Source: an uncultured Sphaerochaeta sp. (lineage in GTDB: Bacteria; Spirochaetota; Spirochaetia; Sphaerochaetales; Sphaerochaetaceae). Taken from it: a stretch of DNA of 64,000 bases. The notes under the pieces are model-generated. The model had not been told where the DNA came from and did not search any database. It saw only the letters and a list, made by a program, of their open reading frames with translations. Of the stretch, positions 44,201-52,843 are shown piece after piece. Numbering within the stretch: position 1 is the stretch's first letter; every line of letters starts with the position of its first letter. The stretch is from NCBI RefSeq assembly GCF_963677075.1, contig NZ_OY781873.1, positions 2,443,715 through 2,507,714 of the forward strand, read 5' to 3'. Position numbers and translations under genes: made by a program.

Positions 44201-44760
44201 TTCTTGGCGATGGTCTTATATGCCTCCTTGAAGGCCTCGTAGGAACCATTGTTGTCCAGATCTCGCTCGAACTGGGCGATGTACCCTTGTTTACCGAAGT
44301 AACCGCACATCTCATCAAATACCTTGATGAACGTACTGAGCAGTGCATCAGAATGGTCCTTGTTCACGATATTCGCTTTCTGGGCAATGTTGAACAAGAT
44401 GCTTTTGGAAGGAATTTTGCATGCTTTGTCCAGATTACTCTTGAAAATTGCATCAGTGTTAGTTTTTGGGAGAAACAAATCAAGCGCATGGTGGCCTTCT
44501 ACCACTCGATTCTCTAAAAGCAGAGCTAGCATTTTCAAAAGATGGGATTTACCTGAACCAAAGAATCCTGAAATCCAAACACCATTGACTACCTTGCTAT
44601 CAAGATACTGATTAAGAAACTTGTCCAATGCTTTTCGCACTTCATCAGTAATGACGTATTCCTCTATCTCCGTAAGGAGGCTGCGATTATCATCAGCCTT
44701 GATCACCCCGTCTATATGTCTGTCTACAGGTTTCAAAAAGATTTCTTGTATGTTCATCAT
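41227..44760 (-). CDS. brxC: BrxC, large BREX ATPase
   Basis: 1177 aa (two adjacent Met codons at the start). Walker A GFFGSGKSH at about 65-73; NFFVDEVGQYIANN is the Walker B region near 255. Long helical and coiled-coil segments lie toward the C-terminus (ELRQEKEQQLETYRKKLENIEG). BrxC is a DNA-binding P-loop ATPase needed for exclusion and, in type I BREX, for efficient methylation. Gene order brxA-brxB-brxC-pglX is that of type I BREX. Confidence 0.93.
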   Translation of the reverse strand: MMNIQEIFLKPVDRHIDGVIKADDNRSLLTEIEEYVITDEVRKALDKFLNQYLDSKVVNGVWISGFFGSGKSHLLKMLALLLENRVVEGHHALDLFLPKTNTDAIFKSNLDKACKIPSKSILFNIAQKANIVNKDHSDALLSTFIKVFDEMCGYFGKQGYIAQFERDLDNNGSYEAFKEAYKTIAKKDWLTGRERPLFESGNISKAYAQTTGASEQEASKILEKYRTHHQMSIEDFADLVNQYIEKQDKNFRLNFFVDEVGQYIANNVRLMTDLQTIAESLATRCKGRAWIIVTAQQDMDSILGEMTKQAGNDFSKIQGRFKCKVNLSSANVDEVIRLRLLAKNNKGKDMLDSLYGVQQNNLKTLFDLPDGAKKYRNFKDREHFVSSYPFIPYQFTLFQSAIQNLSKHDAFTGQYQSVGERSMLEVFQDVVKRIATQDVGKLATFNLMFEGVREVIKSQVLWGVTQSEQQMDDEFTKKVLKVLFLVKYVKEFQSTPRNLTVLLIERFDQDLIALRKQVDQALSTLEQQTYIKRNEDIYEYLTDKERDIEEDIKQTDVDPQAINEQISNVFFTSALGMSKIKYERNGQDFPFTKRLDNQSFGKEYELGIHIITESQAKESLRAMSLQRDDLVVLIPDDDRFYKDNRLYLQTETYVRQNSANGRTPEEIAIVTDKSHQNQARFEQIKRQAAELLGNAQMFVAGDDVPTQVSDRKVRISNGFQKLIEKVYPNLEMLGEARYDEKDIPKHLKAGKDALGDLLIQMSAPESEILSFIARNKVDGIRTTFSSLLNTFEKKPNGWSYASILCMVARLYGLAKIEVSLDNKLLDESSFERSIRNGTYHSRIIVQPVLEISATKIKRMKTVYADAFHKPVSTNEAKSLATEFSKAVEQKHFELQRYMERIDRFPFLEQLKPAVDLLRRLQNKTYDWYYSNLDQFEVELPDTIDHVVDPILSFMNGSQKAIYEDARKFLIDQQYNLPYVGGEEIERLKDILGDKNCFRGNHMITAKELVGILSDKVERKLTELRQEKEQQLETYRKKLENIEGYAQLSQDRIDFVERELTSIQKQIQSITQISMINDRFSRFESYDFLELASKIKDWGEVDETPPKYKESKDAQTESETPPVHTPPVFNRKSITISTLKPRYSKTFLESQTDVEEYVQAFKAALLAELEKGNSLLVN

Positions 44761-44768
44761 CCACTCCC

Positions 44769-45383
44769 TTACGGTTCATATCGGTATATGTTCATTGCTC
44801 GATAATATTTATCATCCGGTAGCATTTCAAAAAGCCTTAATGCTGCCCCACCATGGAGCGTCTGTTTGTAGTGCCCTGGGAAGAACATTACCAGTGGTTT
44901 GGTATAAAGGTGTCTTGCCAGGTTTTCCAGAAGTGCATGGGTTCTCACATATGGATATACTTCCCCAACACCTTCCAGAAACAACACATCATACGATCGG
45001 TCATGTAGCTTTTCATTGATTGCCGGGGCTAGATGGGATTCTGCATCAAAGAGCAGTTGGAATTGTTCCAGGAGAAGATCCTTTGGATACTCCGCTTCAT
45101 TCTCTATCACTTGTTCCCACAAACCTTCTTCCCGCTTCAGCAGATCAATACAAAGATCATAGATATTGATGCGAACAACCTGAACCCCACGGTGCTTCAG
45201 TTGAATCGTAAGATTGTCGATTGCCTGATACATTGCCTCTGTTTCCTCTGGGTGGAAGGGACAGATAAAAAACGGTACTTCGTTTCCCACCCCTTCCATT
45301 GCCAGAAATCGATTACCAGACATGGTTTTCACCAGATGTTCAAAGCGTACAGGCAATGGTTTGTTCTCAAGATCGGGAATCAT
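44769..45383 (-). CDS. brxB: BrxB (DUF1788)
   Basis: 204 aa from the ATG at 45383, which overlaps the brxA stop in ATGA; upstream in-frame codons lie within brxA. DUF1788 features are visible: RFEHLVKTMSGNRFLAMEGVGNEVPFFICPF and FLEGVGEVYPYVRTHALLENL, then TKPLVMFFPGHY. Function is unknown in the family, but it is essential in type I BREX. It stops 8 nt before brxC. Confidence 0.92.
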   Translation of the reverse strand: MIPDLENKPLPVRFEHLVKTMSGNRFLAMEGVGNEVPFFICPFHPEETEAMYQAIDNLTIQLKHRGVQVVRINIYDLCIDLLKREEGLWEQVIENEAEYPKDLLLEQFQLLFDAESHLAPAINEKLHDRSYDVLFLEGVGEVYPYVRTHALLENLARHLYTKPLVMFFPGHYKQTLHGGAALRLFEMLPDDKYYRAMNIYRYEP

Positions 45384-45991
45384 ACTCGTCTCCCCTTGTT
45401 GTCTATGGTAGTGAACCAACGCATTTCGTTGGGATTGTTCATCAGTATCATATTTTGGACCAAAGGACTAAGCATAACAGTATTGATGTAGTTGTCCTTG
45501 GTTATCAGTCCAGCCTCACGCATCATCTTGAAGAGTACTGAGCGTAGCTTAATCTTGGTAAGGTCACTGATCCGATTCACTTCGGGGTGGTCGACAGCTT
45601 TCTGTTCCCAAAAAAGATTGAATTCATCTGTCCCTACTTTCTCCTTCAGGCTCAGGTACCGTTCATGTACAACTTGTACATAAAAATCAGCGATGAACGC
45701 ATGTCTTCTGCAGATTGCCAGCCAAAGGAGATGACGCTGGTCTTGATCTGCAGAAGTCCTGAACAGTGACAGTTCCTTTTCAGAGAGCAAACGTAAGCGA
45801 GGGATGACTTCTCCAAGCATTCTCTGTGCGGAGCTGATAACACGTGCCTGCAACAAATTCTCACGTATAACCAAATCTTTGGTCTCATTCCAGTCATTAC
45901 TGGAAGTATAGGCCTTTGCAATGACCTTGGATTCAAGCAAGCACAATCCACCTATGGAGAATGACATGATGTATGGACTATCTTGAGGCAT
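45380..45991 (-). CDS. brxA: BrxA (DUF1819)
   Basis: 203 aa from the ATG at 45991, preceded by AAAGGAAAGGTG; an ATG six codons earlier (46009) is possible but less well placed. DUF1819 pattern: FSIGGLCLLESKVIAKAY, RENLLQARVISSAQRMLGEVIPRL and LLWLAICRRHAFIADFYVQVVHERY. Small DNA-binding-type protein that is the first gene of type I BREX. A 100-nt leader with the operon promoter precedes it. Confidence 0.92.
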   Translation of the reverse strand: MPQDSPYIMSFSIGGLCLLESKVIAKAYTSSNDWNETKDLVIRENLLQARVISSAQRMLGEVIPRLRLLSEKELSLFRTSADQDQRHLLWLAICRRHAFIADFYVQVVHERYLSLKEKVGTDEFNLFWEQKAVDHPEVNRISDLTKIKLRSVLFKMMREAGLITKDNYINTVMLSPLVQNMILMNNPNEMRWFTTIDNKGRRV

Positions 45992-46116
45992 GAGCACCTT
46001 TCCTTTCATGGGCTACCAACAAGAAGGGATGCAACCATAGGCTCATCCCCCTTTTCAAGCACATATCTTCAGCAGCCACACAAGTTCGCATTGGTTTGGT
46101 ATCAATACTAACAGCT

Positions 46117-46144
46117 ATTATACCCTTGCTCATACCCAAATCAA
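46117..46144 (-). promoter_or_regulatory. Promoter of the BREX operon
   Basis: On the minus strand TTGATT (46139-46144) and a perfect TATAAT (46117-46122) are separated by 16 bp, about 110-125 nt upstream of brxA. It lies in the 245-nt gap between brxA and the OLD-like gene and would drive the whole brxA-to-473-aa operon. I see no clear terminator for the OLD-like gene in this gap, so some readthrough into BREX is possible. Confidence 0.6.
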
Positions 46145-46254
46145 AGAAAAACCTGAAAAAACCTTAAATATGTGCATTAAAGAGGACAAAAATCATTATC
46201 TGAAGGAGTTGCTCTTGGAAATTTATCAATCAGTAAGTGGGTTTTATCAGTTTT

Positions 46255-47961
46255 CTACGCACCATAGATTTTAGCTAAAGCAGTCTTGATATCATCCGAA
46301 ATTTCATCTGAAGTGATTTGCCTAATAATATCTAAATTGGAGCATGGTGAGTTATAACGCTTTTTAATCATTTCCCTAATCTTTTTAAGAGCATCCTTAC
46401 CAGGAATTATTTGAATTTTATTATCTATTGTGGTCCATTCCCTTTTTAGTCTTTCTCTTGCCATTTTATTGCATGTAGAGTGTGCCAATGACCGGTCTTC
46501 TTCGTACACGTATTCACTATATTGATCAAGCATATAATTTTTATAAGATTCGATGATTTCTAAAAATTGAATCTCGAAGTCTACAAAGTTTTTACTTTCT
46601 GACTTGATAGCTCTGAATATGGCTTGAGGAATTAAGAGATAATTTTCAATTTCTTTACGCTTCCAGATGATTAATTGAAGATAATTATCTTTTGCTGTCA
46701 ATAATGTTTTTTCACATTTTTCTTCAGTGTCATAATCACGATCAAGTATACAGAAACAATTCATTTTTCCTCTAGTCTCAGAATAAAACAGTTTTGCAAC
46801 TCCATACGCCTCTGCTAATTGGCTTTTCCCTTCTAACTTCACCTGTGGTAATAAATCTATTGCTTGTTCTGCTTTTGGATACAACTTCTTTGCAATTGGA
46901 GCAAGTATCTTTAAATCTTTCCCTTCCACAAATAAGCATTTTTTAAATTGTCCGATTCTGATAAGTGAAAGATTAGAGATACCTCCAATCTCTTCAACAA
47001 TTTTTTGTACGGCATCACCATCATTTGCATATACAATCTTTCTTGTGTCTTTGTCTATGGAAGCAATATATCGGGGCTCCGTTTGTGAAATAATCTCAAC
47101 TGAATGTGTGGCAATGATTATCTGGGCTTTAGATTTTTGCAAGATTTCGTATAGTTTAATTTGAAGATCCGGATGCATATAAATATCAGGTTCATCAAAT
47201 ATCATCGTATTGGCATTTTTTGATTTACAAAGAAACCAGATAATCTGAAGCCAGATTTGTATACCACTTCCCATAAGGCCTATTTCACATGGGAAGTTAT
47301 CATCTTGAATCAATAAAGAAAGAAACTCCCCATTCATTTCAAGTCCTAAAATTCGTAATCCCGCCCATGTGTCTTCAGCAAGCATTTTTAAGTCATTGTA
47401 TTTATCTTTTTTGAGATAGTTAATTTCATTTCTAAAATGTCTTGATGATAAGTATGTCTCCATATCGTTCACAATTGTTTGTTTTAACAATATTTTTTCA
47501 TTTTCCCTAATGGGACCTATTTGAGGCATAATTGATATCTTGCTAAAATCGCATTTTTGAATGTTCGCTTTCTTCCAAATATGATCGCCAACCTTATCAA
47601 AAAAGGTTGCAAAGGCAATATCGGTTGATATATACACAATAATTTTCGAATTATCACTAAACCAGCCTTCAATGGTTGCTATAGTTTCATCATAAAAATA
47701 AATTGCATTTCGCAAATCTATTTTCAATTTATCAGTATCAATTTTTATACCTTCATAATCTATAGGTAGATCGTACATTCCCAAGGGCTTTGAAAAATGC
47801 GAGTTCAGACTTCTTTTCCCGGCTGCCGATATTAATCGTAAGGCTTCTATCAACGTAGATTTACCAGCATTGTTTTTACCTACAAGAATTGTTTGTTTTC
47901 TAAAGGAAATAGTGCTATCTAAGAAGCATTTATAATTTCGCAGTCTTAACGTTTTGATCAT
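46255..47961 (-). CDS. OLD-like ATPase with TOPRIM nuclease domain
   Basis: 568 aa. ABC-type ATPase: Walker A LVGKNNAGKST near 27-37, an SGIQIWLQI signature region, Walker B TMIFDEPDIYMHP and the H-loop IIATHSVEII. TOPRIM domain near 345-420: CLFVEGKDLKIL with the conserved Glu and CFCILDRDYD with the D-x-D pair. OLD nucleases act alone or with a UvrD-like helicase (Gabija GajA/GajB). No UvrD-type gene is next to this one, so it is best treated as a solo OLD nuclease or an accessory of the helicase module that starts 113 nt upstream on the same strand. Confidence 0.85.
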   Translation of the reverse strand: MIKTLRLRNYKCFLDSTISFRKQTILVGKNNAGKSTLIEALRLISAAGKRSLNSHFSKPLGMYDLPIDYEGIKIDTDKLKIDLRNAIYFYDETIATIEGWFSDNSKIIVYISTDIAFATFFDKVGDHIWKKANIQKCDFSKISIMPQIGPIRENEKILLKQTIVNDMETYLSSRHFRNEINYLKKDKYNDLKMLAEDTWAGLRILGLEMNGEFLSLLIQDDNFPCEIGLMGSGIQIWLQIIWFLCKSKNANTMIFDEPDIYMHPDLQIKLYEILQKSKAQIIIATHSVEIISQTEPRYIASIDKDTRKIVYANDGDAVQKIVEEIGGISNLSLIRIGQFKKCLFVEGKDLKILAPIAKKLYPKAEQAIDLLPQVKLEGKSQLAEAYGVAKLFYSETRGKMNCFCILDRDYDTEEKCEKTLLTAKDNYLQLIIWKRKEIENYLLIPQAIFRAIKSESKNFVDFEIQFLEIIESYKNYMLDQYSEYVYEEDRSLAHSTCNKMARERLKREWTTIDNKIQIIPGKDALKKIREMIKKRYNSPCSNLDIIRQITSDEISDDIKTALAKIYGA

Positions 47962-48073
47962 CTAAGGGTCCTTTCCTTTTCTTCCAATTATTTCCATACA
48001 GCCATGACCAAATAATCCATCTATAAGGTTCATAATTGGCACCATCGTTGAAGTACTTTCAGCCATAACCTAT

Positions 48074-51000
48074 CTATTCCAATAGTTTTCCTAAGAACTC
48101 AACGGCATATCTACGTTGCATATTCTCTTGATAGTGCTGATTCCTGAAATTACAAAGACAACTATAGCAAACGGTATCTCCTTCATTTCCACAATTACAG
48201 TTATTCACTCTGTCAAAAGCTTTTTGCAAGAAACCTATAAAATCACTTTGATCAGAATCATAAATTCTTTTTACGTTCCCAGCACCACCTGGGACTGAAT
48301 CAAACAATACAAAAGTAGTACCAATATTTCCTCCTTCTGCTGCATAACTCTGGTAGGAAATACATCCATCAATATCATCTCTTTCTATGTCAAAGTATTT
48401 ACTACACCCTTCTAGCAATGCATACAGAATTGTGAGTGACTCATCTCTTCCCATTGTCCTATTGATTGATAACAAAGCAACATCAGTCTTGAACTTATGT
48501 CCAAGCGACCGCCTTACCAATTGATTATCGTTACAAGGATACCCTCGTGGATTATCGTGAGATTGATATTCAATTGGTTTTCCATGACTTAATTTTGCAT
48601 ATCCGCACGTTTGACAAACAAGGAATTCACTTTTATTCATAACAAGCAACTCGTCATCAGTGGAAGAGATGACTGAAACCTGTATATCATTCATTTTATA
48701 CTGTTTTGCAGTATTTGCACGCTTATCATCAAATTCGCCGAGATAATAGAACTCAGTTCTATGAGTCTTCATTGGTCGCTTAGTAGTAACTTTATCAACC
48801 ATCTGATCTATGATAAAACCATATTCGGGAACTAGCATGATTTGTGGTAGAATTGAATGTGAACTGCAAACGGGACATTCAATTTTATTTTTAATGTCTT
48901 GCCCAACATATTTCTCTACTTTAACTTTATTGCAAGATGGATTGTTACAAAGTAAAACTAGATATTGCCTCCACGTGGTTTCCTGCTTAACAGGGGGTTT
49001 TATAAAACGGCTCGTAAACATATAACCATCAGCAACAACCTCAGATTCGGGAGCATATTCACTTATTGCCTGTGTCAAATCTCTCTGTAAGGATAGTTTG
49101 GAAGTATCACTTCGATATCCACGAGAATTCGCTTCAGTAAACAAGGTAACCGTATCGACAGGAAATCCATACTTAGGAATCAAATTATTTCTAGAGTAGA
49201 AAGACAGAATCTGTTCTTGTTGATATGTTTGCTCAACTCTCCTTAACCACTCTAAAAGCTTATATTTCTTGTTCTCACCAATCTTGGAATCCTCTTCCTC
49301 TCGAGCCTTAGAATATCCATCAACATCAGATTGGTACATCGCTGAAACTTTGGGCAATAACTCATCTTTATACTCATTAATAAAATCCTCAATATCACTT
49401 GTTAGTGATGTTGGTACTACTTTGTAGAGATACTGCATAATCGACTCTGGAATTTTTTTAAGAGATTCATCAATTATTTTCAGAGGAGCCTTCGATAAGA
49501 AATCTTGAATCTGTTTCTTATCAGCAAAGTACTGACGCCAATAATATGATAGTAAAACTGCAAAGACATGACGCTTCACAATTTTGGGATTGTCTATCTT
49601 GAAGGCCGGTGGTGTTATTGTACCGTTGATCATATCTGTTGGCTGCTTGAAATAATAGAAATCATGGGGGCCTAATTTGCAAAATGTTAATGAGAATGCA
49701 ACAGAATTCAAACGCCTGCCCGCTCTACCTGCTCTCTGAATATAATTGGAAGGTCTAGGCGGTACATTTTTCATAAATACAGTTTCCAATTCACCCACAT
49801 CAACACCCATCTCAAAAGTTGTAGAACAACTAAGAATATTGATTTTCCCTTCAATAAATTGGTGTTGGTACTCTTGGGCAACAGATTTGCTCAACTGCGC
49901 TGTATGCTCCTTTATGGTTAGTGGTATTAGAGGAGCATCAGTTCCATATTGATTAATAAAATACTCTTTTGTCTTGCTTGAATTAAAATCATATAACTCC
50001 AGATGGCCATCACACCGATATGATGGACAATTCCCATTGATATTTAATGTGGTTATTCGTCCACAAGTTGAGCAGCGATAATGCGTTATAGAATGATACC
50101 CTTGTATAATAATTCTAATGTTCTTTGGATTGATTTTAAAGTATGTCCTTTTGCCTAGTTTGGGTATAAGTATTTTGAATTCATCATCGGTGAGATATTG
50201 ATCAAAAATAAGAGACAGAAATTCTTTATGTTTATCAACACTTTCTAGAAAAACTCTTCCCATGAACTCAGTTAAAGCATTTTGGGTGGCAGGTACAAAT
50301 GCTCTTAGATTTCCTTCAGAATATCCTGCTCCTGAATGTTTTTTTTGGATAAATGGCTCTTTCTTGCTAAAATCAAATGCACTCCAATCTTCTTCATCAA
50401 ACTTAACAATTTCCGGCAACTGCAAAGCACCATGATGCATGCAATATTCAAGGAAAAAGTAAATTAAGCTATTCAATTCTATTACTGTCAGAGAAAAACC
50501 ATCATGGTTGTATGCCTGAGATAATTGCAGATTCTCATCGATTTGATAATCTATCCAACCTATACTATGCAAGCTGTTTCTTGAAAGATCTTTTAGTTCA
50601 CCGATAACTGCCTTATATACTTCTTTCGTAATCAAAGCAGGACTCATACTCTTTCCAAATACTTCCGAGTAATTTGAACGCATTTCTTCTATTAGATGGA
50701 GTAGCGGTATACCTTTTTCATAATCATCATGGTATCTATCCATAAGAGTCCTTGCGGACCGCATGATCAACCTTCGATTAAGGATAACATCATAGGTATA
50801 TTGAAAATATGAAGCAAAATATGCTGCTTCTTGTCTACTATCAGAAAACAGTAATAATCTACGTGTTTTCTTTGGCTCATCTTCAACAACACTTCTCTTG
50901 AAAGGGTTACTTGTTCCCTTAGTATTTACTTTTCTTTGTTTTGTAATCGTTTCAGGAATAGATTCATAGAGAGTCTCCCCTACAACTGCAGCAGATGCAT

Positions 51001-52843
51001 CCTGCCCCAGATAGAATCCCCGCAAGATTGATCCTTTGGGATTAGTAGTCCTACAATTATAACAGGTGTGAAGAATTCCATCATTCTCATTTGTTCGACA
51101 AAGATATAAAAAAATGTTACTTTCTTGATTACAGGAACATGGGGAAACACTTTCGTAACTACCAATTTTTCCACAACTGGTACATAAACGATAGGCGTTT
51201 TTCCGTTTTTCAATGGTTTTTCTAATGTTCTTATCATCATCGTCGGTAAAATCCAAGAAGTCTGGTTTAATCACCATGAAAAATTGCTTTCTTTCACCTT
51301 CTTGCTGAATGAAATATTGATCATCTGAAATTGTACCTTCAAAATACATTTCACCACAAAACTGGCAAACAGACAACTTGAAGCATCGATAATCCTTTTC
51401 TCCAATACGTACAGTTTTTCTGGGAACCAGTGATAGGGTTTTCTCAGGGAAGAAGGAAACATAGGCTCCCTCTAAGGTCCTGACAAAGTGATGGTACCTT
51501 GCATCCAGTAGTTTCCCATGATTTTTAACCGCAAAGTTTGCTATTTGAATAAAATTCAACAGAGCATTCTCTGAGACTGAACAGGCATTTATCATATCTT
51601 GGAGGCTTTTAGCTCCATGTACAATATGCTTCCTTATCTCACTATATAGTGTATCATGACAGAATAAATCATAGAGTGCTTCTTGAAAGGATGACTCATC
51701 TTTAATCCATTTCTTTCCCTCTTGAATTTTACTCAAGCAGTCTAGTAACTGCAGCTTATTATTGACGTTATTTGGCACGAGCTGTGTTTGTTCTCTTGTT
51801 ATAATATCGGCAATAGTTTTGTACAACTCTTCATTGCCCGTGAAACTTGATTCAAATTCCATTGTTCTACGAGAGGCTCTGATTATTGCATCAACATCAA
51901 AAGGCCTTCCTGCACAGAGTGAGGATGCAAATTGTAAAATTTCTTTATTCTTCCTTGCATCACCAAGGGTGGCACTGGTAAGTATAAAGCGGATGTTATC
52001 AGAATTTGGAAGTCTGTGAATCAACCTACGCAGCAGAATGGATACCTCCATACCCGAAGCACCTGCATATACATGTGCTTCATCGAGGACTAAATACTTC
52101 CAATTTGAGTTGAAACCTTGGTTATCAAAAAAGACATTGTCCGTTGGTCTGATTAACAGATACTCAAGCATCGCATAGTTGGTCACCAAGATATGCGGAG
52201 GACTTTCCTTCATTTGCCTTCTAGATACTCGCTCATTCTTCAGTGGTTTTTCACCAGAATGGAGAGACTGATACTGTCTAATGGCTGCAGCATCTTCGCT
52301 TTCAGTCTCTCCTGTATATGCCCCAAATGTAATTGATGGATAATCTCGAAGAATTTCGCGTAGACGTTGCATCTGGTCATTTGCGAGAGCATTCATTGGA
52401 TATAACAACAATACCTGAACGCCAGGTTTTAATGTCCCAGCACTATCCTGTTTCAAGATATGGTTAAGAATAGGATAAAGAAAGCATTCAGTCTTGCCTG
52501 ACCCAGTACCGGTGGTTACTACCATATTCTTATCATTATCTGCAACTCGAATTGCTTGCTCCTGATGTAGGAAAAGAGGTCTTTCATATTGAACTCTATC
52601 TCCCTTTAGAAGATCTTTAAATGAAGGAGATAATAATCCTTCTGCTACCAGTTCCTGGAGACTCTTGCCTTGGGTAAATGCATCTACACACTCCAAGTAT
52701 GGACCACTTGCAAAATTAAGCTTATCTAACTCTGCAAAGTATTCATCTCTAAATTTTTCATCATTAATGAAGAAAGTACTCTTCATATAATCCCTGTAGC
52801 TCTCATTTATTTTCTTCGCTGTATCAATCGGATTAAACCTCAT
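48074..52843 (-). CDS. Large DEAH helicase with DUF1998 (DruE/MrfA-like)
   Basis: 1589 aa from the ATG at 52843 (GGAG upstream; overlaps the partner gene in ATGA). Superfamily 2 motifs: VVTTGTGSGKTECF near 120, LVLDEAHVYAG, FILTSATLGD and FEMGVDVGELE...YIQRAGRAGRR. Several Cys pairs follow (CQFCGEMYF, CTSCGKIG, CYNCRTTN, CSTCGRIT, CPVCSSH, CQTCGYAK). The C-terminus is DUF1998 with VPGGAGNVKRI and a four-Cys cluster (CNCGNEGDTVCYSCLCNF), which binds metal in the MrfA/YprA family. The coupled large partner gene suggests a Druantia type III-like (DruH-DruE) module; DISARM differs in splitting these domains. Confidence 0.82.
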   Translation of the reverse strand: MRFNPIDTAKKINESYRDYMKSTFFINDEKFRDEYFAELDKLNFASGPYLECVDAFTQGKSLQELVAEGLLSPSFKDLLKGDRVQYERPLFLHQEQAIRVADNDKNMVVTTGTGSGKTECFLYPILNHILKQDSAGTLKPGVQVLLLYPMNALANDQMQRLREILRDYPSITFGAYTGETESEDAAAIRQYQSLHSGEKPLKNERVSRRQMKESPPHILVTNYAMLEYLLIRPTDNVFFDNQGFNSNWKYLVLDEAHVYAGASGMEVSILLRRLIHRLPNSDNIRFILTSATLGDARKNKEILQFASSLCAGRPFDVDAIIRASRRTMEFESSFTGNEELYKTIADIITREQTQLVPNNVNNKLQLLDCLSKIQEGKKWIKDESSFQEALYDLFCHDTLYSEIRKHIVHGAKSLQDMINACSVSENALLNFIQIANFAVKNHGKLLDARYHHFVRTLEGAYVSFFPEKTLSLVPRKTVRIGEKDYRCFKLSVCQFCGEMYFEGTISDDQYFIQQEGERKQFFMVIKPDFLDFTDDDDKNIRKTIEKRKNAYRLCTSCGKIGSYESVSPCSCNQESNIFLYLCRTNENDGILHTCYNCRTTNPKGSILRGFYLGQDASAAVVGETLYESIPETITKQRKVNTKGTSNPFKRSVVEDEPKKTRRLLLFSDSRQEAAYFASYFQYTYDVILNRRLIMRSARTLMDRYHDDYEKGIPLLHLIEEMRSNYSEVFGKSMSPALITKEVYKAVIGELKDLSRNSLHSIGWIDYQIDENLQLSQAYNHDGFSLTVIELNSLIYFFLEYCMHHGALQLPEIVKFDEEDWSAFDFSKKEPFIQKKHSGAGYSEGNLRAFVPATQNALTEFMGRVFLESVDKHKEFLSLIFDQYLTDDEFKILIPKLGKRTYFKINPKNIRIIIQGYHSITHYRCSTCGRITTLNINGNCPSYRCDGHLELYDFNSSKTKEYFINQYGTDAPLIPLTIKEHTAQLSKSVAQEYQHQFIEGKINILSCSTTFEMGVDVGELETVFMKNVPPRPSNYIQRAGRAGRRLNSVAFSLTFCKLGPHDFYYFKQPTDMINGTITPPAFKIDNPKIVKRHVFAVLLSYYWRQYFADKKQIQDFLSKAPLKIIDESLKKIPESIMQYLYKVVPTSLTSDIEDFINEYKDELLPKVSAMYQSDVDGYSKAREEEDSKIGENKKYKLLEWLRRVEQTYQQEQILSFYSRNNLIPKYGFPVDTVTLFTEANSRGYRSDTSKLSLQRDLTQAISEYAPESEVVADGYMFTSRFIKPPVKQETTWRQYLVLLCNNPSCNKVKVEKYVGQDIKNKIECPVCSSHSILPQIMLVPEYGFIIDQMVDKVTTKRPMKTHRTEFYYLGEFDDKRANTAKQYKMNDIQVSVISSTDDELLVMNKSEFLVCQTCGYAKLSHGKPIEYQSHDNPRGYPCNDNQLVRRSLGHKFKTDVALLSINRTMGRDESLTILYALLEGCSKYFDIERDDIDGCISYQSYAAEGGNIGTTFVLFDSVPGGAGNVKRIYDSDQSDFIGFLQKAFDRVNNCNCGNEGDTVCYSCLCNFRNQHYQENMQRRYAVEFLGKLLE

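Noticed and set aside
46255..52843. Gabija (GajA/GajB) for the OLD-like gene and its neighbour
   Set aside because: GajB is a UvrD-type helicase of about 500 aa; the neighbour is a 1589-aa DEAH/DUF1998 helicase.
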